Shown piece after piece: positions 6,954-11,219 of a stretch of DNA of 11,219 nt. Each line of letters opens with the position of its first letter. The first letter of the stretch is position 1. Source of the stretch: Obelidium mucronatum (lineage: Eukaryota > Chytridiomycota > Chytridiomycetes > Chytridiales > Chytriomycetaceae); NCBI GenBank assembly GCA_025765595.1, contig JAIVFH010000657.1:1-11219 (forward strand), written 5' to 3'. The notes below the pieces were generated by a model that saw nothing but the letters and a program-made list of their open reading frames with translations, was not told where the DNA came from and did no database searches. The position numbers and the translations under genes are program-made.

Positions 6954-7133
6954 TGTTATCAACAGAAAGTTTTTAGATTTCCCCTTCCTTTCTTCTTCTT
7001 TACTCTCTAAAGCTTCATTGCCATTCTTATATTTTTCCATATTTATTTTTATAATAAAAGTATGTACGACTAATTCCTCTTGGTTTTTAATTTGTTGTGC
7101 CCCCCTGAATTGCATCCAACTTATTTTCTAACA
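6954..7133 (-). mobile_element. Possible LTR remnant (solo or 3' LTR of a copia-like element)
   Basis: The 180-bp segment starts TGTTA and ends TAACA, the TG...CA inverted ends usual for LTRs. On the minus strand its start, TGTTAGAAAATAAG, directly follows CTTAAGCTGGGGGGTG, which resembles a polypurine tract. The LTR body contains TATAAAAATAAATA on the same strand. I found no second LTR, primer-binding site, target duplication or pol gene, so this rests on short motifs only. Confidence 0.3.
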
Positions 7134-7531
7134 CACCCCCCAGCTTAAGTTCCTTTTATTATTCCTCTTAATATGTAAGTGGGTTCAGTTTGACCTGTCA
7201 TGTTACCTGATGGTCATGGGGTTGGGTTAGAGGTGAGTACAAACTTAACCTAGCCATTATTAACATGTATTACCTAAGTCAATATCCTCTCAAGTCTAGG
7301 GCTGTTAGCAAGAAAAATAGAACACATACAGAAAAATTTCTGCAAAGTGTTTTTTTGGCATGTTTGTATGGGTAACCCTGGCATGTTAGTATGCCAAATC
7401 TGATCAGGTTTTGGGTGGCCAGCATCAGGATTAGGCCATTTTTTTCTTCCTTGACTTGTGTTTTGTTTGTTGCAGTAGCCTGGCACCCTAGTTTGAAATA
7501 GTACCCAAAGAACACCCCCCTTTCAATCCTT
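7134..7531. other. Non-coding stretch with a short direct repeat
   Basis: No gene seen. TGGCATGTTTGTATG (7356-7370) is nearly repeated at 7379-7393 (one change), and the second copy forms GGCAT-N6-ATGCC. CCTGTCATGTTA at 7194-7205 recurs inverted at 7678-7689. If the LTR-like segment to the left is real, part of this could be its decayed internal region. Confidence 0.4.
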
Positions 7532-7966
7532 TCAGCTTTGATCATTCTCCAGACTTTGTTTGTTTTCATGTTTGTTTTCATAAAGTTGGGAATCCCCATT
7601 GGTTGTAACTTCAAATTTTCCATTTTCTAAAAATAGAACTACAAGGAATTGCCTTCCAACCCCCTCAAACTCCCCCTTAACATGACAGGTTGACAAGCAA
7701 CCTGCAAAGGACTTTGGAATAATGGAAGGCCCCATACTGCCATTCAAGCCTCTCCCGCAACACTTTTGAAGGAAAGAGAGGAGACCATTGGTAGCTTCGG
7801 AGTCCAGGAGAGACCGGCAGTAAATGCTTGCAACAAGGAAACCTAAATTTGGAACAGGTGCATGAAAAACACCATCACTGTGATTGAGGAGGTGTGCTGA
7901 TAGAACTGGTCTGTTCCAATTGAAGACAAAATAAATAAAACATTCTGGGAAGCTGCACATGGCCAT
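7532..7966 (-). other. Unassigned 144-codon open frame
   Basis: An ATG-started minus-strand frame without introns. The composition looks fairly protein-like in places (VGRQFLVVLFLENGKFEVTT, LLDSEATNGLLSFLQKCCGR), but I recognise no domain. There is no clear promoter or poly(A) signal, and the plus strand also has protein-like pieces. It could be a fragment of an old element or a chance frame. Confidence 0.18.
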
Positions 7967-8406
7967 GATGACCCAGTTTCTGCTGACGCATGAGTTTGAG
8001 TTGTCAAGGGCAGCGCAGCAGCACTGGGACCACGTTCACCAAGACTGGTTTTTTGCTGTTGGAGAATGACGTCAAGCTGGTATTTGACAAGTAAGCTGGC
8101 GCACTGTCGCGTTGTGCGCGTCGCCGCCTTTGGCATTTTGTTAAACTACTTCCGTGGTGCAAGTTTGGCGCGCTGTCGCAGCTTGAGTTGCTCAACCAGG
8201 ACTTGTGCAATGTTGATGACACCATGCCTGTCATGCCTTTCTGCTGGTCCTGGCTTTCCTCAATCTGCACAGCTGCAAACCGCTGCCTTAAGCTTCTGAA
8301 TTGGGGCTTTTTTAAAAGTTCAAGCATGTACTTGGTCAAAGTCCAAATTTGCTCAGGTTTGGTCAAGCTGCATAACAACTTATTAATTGCAAAAGGCTTC
8401 CAATAA
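7965..8406 (+). pseudogene. Possible decayed coding region, unknown family
   Basis: Plus-strand pieces look coding but change frame. From ATG 7965 the frame reads FELSRAAQQHWDHVHQDWFF then AVGE, with TGA at 8067-8069. One base on, DVKLVFDK runs to TAA 8092-8094. The same frame then stays open to 8404 with LSQLELLNQDLCNVDD and SWLSSICTAANRCLKLLNWG. One frameshift and one stop would explain the breaks. The minus strand is open over 8004-8378 as well, so the true strand is uncertain. Family not recognised. Confidence 0.25.
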
Positions 8407-8423
8407 AATAGAATTATTGGAAG
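8397..8423. repeat. CCAAT-type palindrome 1
   Basis: CTTCCAATAA and TTATTGGAAG, 10-bp arms with a 7-bp spacer. The core from TTCCAATA to TATTGGAA spans 25 bp (8398-8422), the same length as the other members. Confidence 0.85.
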
Positions 8424-8430
8424 AAGGGTT

Positions 8431-8447
8431 AACCCTAAACCCTAACC
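8431..8447. repeat. Short telomere-like sequence
   Basis: AACCCTAAACCCTAACC resembles about two and a half units of a CCCTAAA/CCCTAA telomere repeat. It lies 8 bp after palindrome 1 and overlaps the palindrome GGGTTAACCC (8426-8435). It is short enough to be chance. Confidence 0.4.
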
Positions 8448-8487
8448 AACCTTTGTCATCTGGCTCTTTTTCATTCAGATGGCCTGT

Positions 8488-8512
8488 TTCCAATAAAATG
8501 AAGCTATTGGAA
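8488..8512. repeat. CCAAT-type palindrome 2
   Basis: TTCCAATA-N9-TATTGGAA, 25 bp in total. Its first 12 bases equal those of palindrome 1, which points to common origin rather than chance. Confidence 0.85.
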
Positions 8513-8631
8513 GGCAATCAGACACACTTACTGAAATTGTATTGGCAAATTGTGGAAAAAAACTTCTTTGAGACAACTAATGTGGAGCTGTGGTTTAATG
8601 TAAATTAGTCAGTATATTTACTCTTTGAAGT

Positions 8632-8656
8632 TTCCAATAATCCAAGATTATTAGAA
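8632..8656. repeat. CCAAT-type palindrome 3
   Basis: TTCCAATAAT-N5-ATTATTAGAA, 25 bp in total. One arm base has changed (TTAGAA where TTGGAA is expected), but the overall length is kept. Confidence 0.8.
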
Positions 8657-9215
8657 GACAACAGCATTTCACCCAGCATGCTGTAGGCTCATTTGTATCC
8701 AGCTAACACCCAATCATACATAATTTCAGCAAGCTTTGAAGCAATGATGGAACCTATGAGTAATGGACACTCCAAAGGTGGGCGTCTTAATTTACAGCCG
8801 CTTTTTTAATGGTTGCTTAGGTAATTTAGCAACAGTAGAGACACTGAGAATGGCGCCATGTCCTTACTACAGCTCTGTTTGTTTCCTGTGCATGGGTCAG
8901 CTGTTGTCTTTAAATTGCTTGGTTTTCATTTATGATTTCAAAGTGCTTGGCAGGTGCTTGGTTTGGGCGGGAAAAGTATAAAAGAAGACAAACCCCCCCT
9001 CCAGAATTTCTCATCTGTGCACTATGAACCAAACTCTTTATCATAATACTTCAAAATTCTTCTCCATAACTCTTTGCCTATGGTTCAAACCATAACTCCA
9101 TGGCAGAAGTAGAAGGCAGATTCCAATAGACGGTCTTGGTATTTTAACATTGATTTGCCAACTAGCATGTTCTGTTTGAAATCAATCTTCAGGACATTTT
9201 GGGAAGTAAATCTTT
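8657..9215. other. Non-coding stretch between palindromes 3 and 4
   Basis: No supported gene. It holds a promoter candidate at 8965-8984 and a lone half-site TTCCAATA at 9121-9128. A 72-codon frame at 8763-8981 overlaps the TATA box and has no recognisable content. Confidence 0.4.
8965..8984 (+). promoter_or_regulatory. Pol II core promoter candidate: GC box plus TATA
   Basis: GGGCGGG (8965-8971) is followed by TATAAAAG (8977-8984). A start site would be expected near 9008-9015. The first ATG after it, 9024-9026, opens only a 23-codon frame, so no convincing product follows. Confidence 0.3.
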
Positions 9216-9241
9216 TTCTAATAAAAGTTGAATTTTTGGAA
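9216..9241. repeat. CCAAT-type palindrome 4, degenerate
   Basis: TTCTAATA...TTTTTGGAA over 26 bp. The first arm has one change and the second arm one. It lies 12 bp before palindrome 5. Confidence 0.5.
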
Positions 9242-9253
9242 AATAAAGAATTC

Positions 9254-9278
9254 TTCCAATATTTTACTTTTATTGGAA
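9254..9278. repeat. CCAAT-type palindrome 5
   Basis: TTCCAATA-N9-TATTGGAA, again exactly 25 bp, with a spacer (TTTTACTTT) unrelated to that of palindrome 2. A lone TATTGGAA half-site follows at 9353-9360. Confidence 0.85.
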
Positions 9279-9505
9279 CTACAGATAAATATCAACTTGC
9301 TTGCATCACTAAAATTATTCAGATTGTTTGTATTCAACTGATATTTTGTAATTATTGGAAACTGAGTTTCTAAACAAAATATTGCCGCACAGAGAAAAAG
9401 GATGTGTAGCTTTATAGCTGAGGCTAAAAAGGACATCGTCGTCGCTTTCCTTTTTTCGTCATCGGAAATGTGGAGAATAAAGCCACTCTCGTGCAGCCCG
9501 GGGTC
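9279..9505. other. Intergenic, no gene seen
   Basis: A/T-rich, then more mixed toward 9420. An AATAAA at 9476-9481 on the plus strand could be a poly(A) signal, but no plus-strand gene ends before it. Confidence 0.4.
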
Positions 9506-10010
9506 CGAGCGGCACGCGCGATTCGGGGTCCGATTAGGGCCCGAATAGGAGTCCGACTAGGAGTCCGAATCGGACCCTATTAGGAGCTGGACCGATTAGG
9601 CGTCTAATAGGGCGCTATTAGGGGTCCTAGTGGCGCTCCTAATCGCAAATGAGCCAATCGGACCTGTCCTTATAGCATTTGTTAGCTCTTAATAGGAGTT
9701 CTAATAGCCATCTTTTAAAAGGTTTTCAGTAGTTAATGTGCATTTTCTCATTTAATGCTATGCCCTATTCGGAAGTCCGACTAGGAGAAAGAAAACCCCT
9801 TCAAAGACAAGGAAAAAATAGAAATCTCCTACTGGAAACAGGTTAGGAGTACATTAAGGGGCGGCTAGGAGCGCCAATTGGCGTATTGGCCATTCCGATT
9901 CGGCCCCTATTCGGGACTGCTCCTAATAGGGCCCTATTAGGACCCTAGTCGGACTCCGAATTGTTTCCCGACTAGGAGTCCGAATCGGGGTCCGAAGGGA
10001 GTGCCGCTCG
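9506..10010. mobile_element. Non-autonomous element with terminal inverted repeats (MITE or foldback type)
   Basis: The ends are CGAGCGGCAC (9506-9515) and GTGCCGCTCG (10001-10010), exact inverse copies. The subterminal regions also match in inverse orientation. Read inward from each end, both carry GGAGTCCGACTAGG followed within about 25 bp by CCCTATTAGGAGC. Both flanks (about 9516-9660 and 9775-10000) are built of short degenerate words such as AGTCCGACTAGG, CCTAATAGG and TCCGAATCGG, in both orientations. The centre (about 9670-9770) is A/T-rich and unique. It encodes no protein of its own. No clear target duplication is visible beyond a possible CG dinucleotide. The superfamily is unknown to me. 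Confidence 0.7.
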
Positions 10011-10744
10011 CTATAGTACGTGCTCTCACTCCCATCTTCGCGTTGGCGTGGCTCCCTGCAAACTTCATTCCGGATCGCTTCCTGCTGGTTGATCCGGGAC
10101 TCCCGCAGTGGGACCCTGTGCAAGCGCTCCGCGTTCTTTGATCCATCCACGTTTGTTTTGCTGGGTTCTGGGTACAGCTGTGAGGTAAAACGCACCTTGA
10201 ACATGTTGTTCACATTCTTGCAATCTATAACAGCAAAAAACAGAGCCTTAGCAATACATATACACTTAAAGTCAAATAAAACATTACCGTAGATGAATTG
10301 CGGCATGAGTTTTCTTGCTATGTCAAGGTCCAGCTCTTTTTCGTCAGGATACATGACACCAAACCCCACTTGTCCAGCCAGAGCTGCGAGGTCATTGTAT
10401 GTAAGAAACTGAAAAGACTCAACAGTTTTTTTCAGTGTTGTTAAGACAATCGGGAAGTCCAGGTATACAACAGCCATAAGCTGTTCGTCGTTTTCTTTCA
10501 GATGGTAGTTGTACACCACTGGCGCAAAGTTAGTATTCAACATACTTAAATAAGGCATGTTAGATATAGTGGGTAGGATAGTGTAGAATGATGAATTAAC
10601 ATTACATGATTTATGCGGCACCAGCTCTCTCTCGCATTGCATCTGTGCATGCGTTGGGCTCCAATTTTGAGATGTTTGGGTAAAACACGTGCCTGTGGAT
10701 TGTCTTCCAAAGGTACTTGAGTGACTTGGGGTTGACGGAGCCAT
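9923..10744 (-). CDS. Hypothetical protein with two candidate introns; C-terminus from a mobile element
   Basis: The frame is open for 273 codons from ATG 10742-10744, but two introns are likely inside it: 10519-10605 (87 bp) and 10225-10287 (63 bp). Both are GTAATG...AG, phase 1, stop-free and a multiple of three. Spliced, the product is about 223 residues. The middle exon reads like a folded domain (AVVYLDFPIVLTTLKKTVES, LAALAGQVGFGVMYPDEKEL, DLDIARKLMPQFIY). The last exon continues with VNNMFKVRFTSQLYPE and a basic, charged tail. From 10010 on, the last roughly 28 codons lie inside the inverted-repeat element and give an Arg/Thr/Pro/Ser-rich end. I recognise no family. The start is uncertain because an upstream frame (10606-10905) may hold the real first exon. 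Confidence 0.5.
   Translation of the reverse strand: MAPSTPSHSSTFGRQSTGTCFTQTSQNWSPTHAQMQCERELVPHKSCNVNSSFYTILPTISNMPYLSMLNTNFAPVVYNYHLKENDEQLMAVVYLDFPIVLTTLKKTVESFQFLTYNDLAALAGQVGFGVMYPDEKELDLDIARKLMPQFIYGNVLFDFKCICIAKALFFAVIDCKNVNNMFKVRFTSQLYPEPSKTNVDGSKNAERLHRVPLRESRINQQEAIRNEVCREPRQREDGSESTYYSERHSLRTPIRTPSRETIRSPTRVLIGPY
10225..10287 (-). other. Candidate intron, 63 bp
   Basis: Donor GTAATG after TACG, acceptor TTTTTTGCTGTTATAG, with a possible branch site TTGCTAAG. Splicing joins QFIY to (D)CKNVNNMFK in the same frame. The intron is stop-free and 21 codons long. Confidence 0.5.
10519..10605 (-). other. Candidate intron, 87 bp
   Basis: Donor GTAATG, a perfect TACTAAC branch site (plus 10529-10535), and acceptor TTTGCGCCAG about a dozen bases later. 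It is phase 1 in the 9923-10744 frame and joins VPHKS to VYNYHLK. It is also stop-free, 29 codons long. Confidence 0.6.
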
Positions 10745-10905
10745 CCGTGCGCGGCTTGGTTATCCATTGGTAGCGCTAATCCACGTCCCGTGGGGAGCGA
10801 AAACGGAACATTGATGAAGTGTCTGCAGTCACGACTGTTGCAGATACGGTCCAGCAGACCTGCAACTGTGCTGGCGTCACCTGGGGCTAATGGATGTTCG
10901 GACAT
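10606..10905 (-). other. Candidate upstream exon or overlapping frame
   Basis: ATG at 10903-10905 has A at -3 and opens MSEHPLAPGDASTVAGLLDR, then ICNSRDCRHFINVPF. It is open to 10546 in a frame different from the downstream gene. It sits 120 bp past the stop of the gene to the right and could be the true 5' end of the 9923-10744 gene if an extra splice or a frameshift joins them. The better start context favours this ATG, but a joining splice is not evident. Confidence 0.3.
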
Positions 10906-10920
10906 TGTAAATCTTCTTTA

Positions 10921-10964
10921 TTTTTAAAAATAAACCAAAGTTTTTTTAAAAAAACCCAAAGTTT
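10921..10964. repeat. Tandem duplication of a 21-23-bp A/T-rich unit
   Basis: Plus strand TTTTTAAAAATAAACCAAAG is followed by TTTTTTTAAAAAAACCCAAAG, each ending in TTT. The duplication lies between the two minus-strand genes, just past the poly(A) signal. Confidence 0.65.
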
Positions 10965-10965
10965 C

Positions 10966-10971
10966 TTTATT
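10966..10971 (-). promoter_or_regulatory. AATAAA poly(A) signal of the right-hand gene
   Basis: AATAAA on the minus strand about 58 bp past the stop at 11029-11031, a normal distance. A second AATAAA (10917-10922) lies just before the next gene's ATG. Confidence 0.55.
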
Positions 10972-11028
10972 TGTGAAAAGACAAACGGAGAGTAGGGAAG
11001 GAAGGGAATAAAGGACCCACATATACAC

Positions 11029-11219
11029 TCAGAAGTCTGCCCTGTATTGCCCAGGCGTGTACAATTCCCCATCAACAATTGGGAGCCCTTCCATGAGTTC
11101 CCCATCAACCAAAACATCCGATCGGGTCCCCAATCCGATCCCACATCCGAAATGAATACGACAGTATTCCATCATCGTCGTCCTCCGCTTTTGGTGTTGG
11201 TCCAGGAGATCCACCAAAT
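11029..11219 (-). CDS. 3' end of an unidentified gene, partial at the window edge
   Basis: The frame runs in from the right edge with no ATG and ends SDVLVDGELMEGLPIVDGEL then YTPGQYRADF, stop at 11029-11031, followed by an AATAAA. A VDGEL motif occurs twice, 13 residues apart. A second minus frame is open from the edge to 11105 and looks equally protein-like at first (GPTPKAEDDDDGILSYSFRM), so there may be a frameshift or a splice around 11105-11145. Family not recognised. Confidence 0.4.
   Translation of the reverse strand, partial: LVDLLDQHQKRRTTMMEYCRIHFGCGIGLGTRSDVLVDGELMEGLPIVDGELYTPGQYRADF

Noticed and set aside
9079..9094. GGTTCAAACC in TATGGTTCAAACCATA, like a tRNA T-arm or box B
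   Set aside because: The loop has six bases instead of seven and there is no acceptor stem, anticodon arm or box A at the right distance.
9218..9436. Overlapping plus and minus 72-codon frames
   Set aside because: A/T-rich, no recognisable motif, and they contain the palindromes.

Overview
This is nuclear DNA from a eukaryote. The evidence is a tandem 5S rRNA gene array, short GT-AG introns (one with a perfect TACTAAC branch site), an AATAAA poly(A) signal, long A/T and pentanucleotide low-complexity tracts, and mobile-element debris. The lineage is not resolved. The 5S gene and the GDGKTDE-type trehalose-phosphatase motif look most like a fungus or other opisthokont-grade organism to me. 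A short CCCTAAA-like stretch would also fit a plant or alga.

Layout. Positions 3-432 (+) hold the decayed C-terminal end of a trehalose-6-phosphate synthase/phosphatase gene. Positions 790-5971 are a 5S rDNA array of eight identically oriented genes (all on the - strand) in units of 708-719 bp, with a TATA box about 25-30 bp upstream of seven of them. The array has an older-looking left half (class A, genes 1-3) and a younger, nearly identical right half (class B, genes 4-8). The switch falls inside the third spacer. The array breaks off about 7 bp upstream of the eighth gene, which therefore has no TATA box. Most frames in the spacers are antisense to 5S or are broken between copies; I do not regard them as genes.

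Positions 5973-6241 contain two short protein-like frames of unknown identity. Next come a 316-bp almost pure A/T tract, an AATAC-type microsatellite inside a 15-bp inverted repeat, a 36-base poly-C run, and a 180-bp segment with LTR-like ends. Positions 7134-9505 have no convincing intact gene, but they hold a dispersed family of 25-bp palindromes built from inverted CCAAT boxes, a telomere-like patch and a GC-box/TATA promoter candidate.

The right end has a roughly 505-bp non-coding element with terminal inverted repeats (9506-10010). It has landed in the 3' part of a - strand gene of unknown function (9923-10744, two candidate in-frame introns). Upstream of that, after a short gap, lies the 3' end of another - strand gene with its poly(A) signal (11029 to the window edge).

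The genes do not form a pathway. The window reads as a repeat-rich region around a small 5S cluster, with one dead metabolic gene on the left and two compactly spaced unknown genes on the right.
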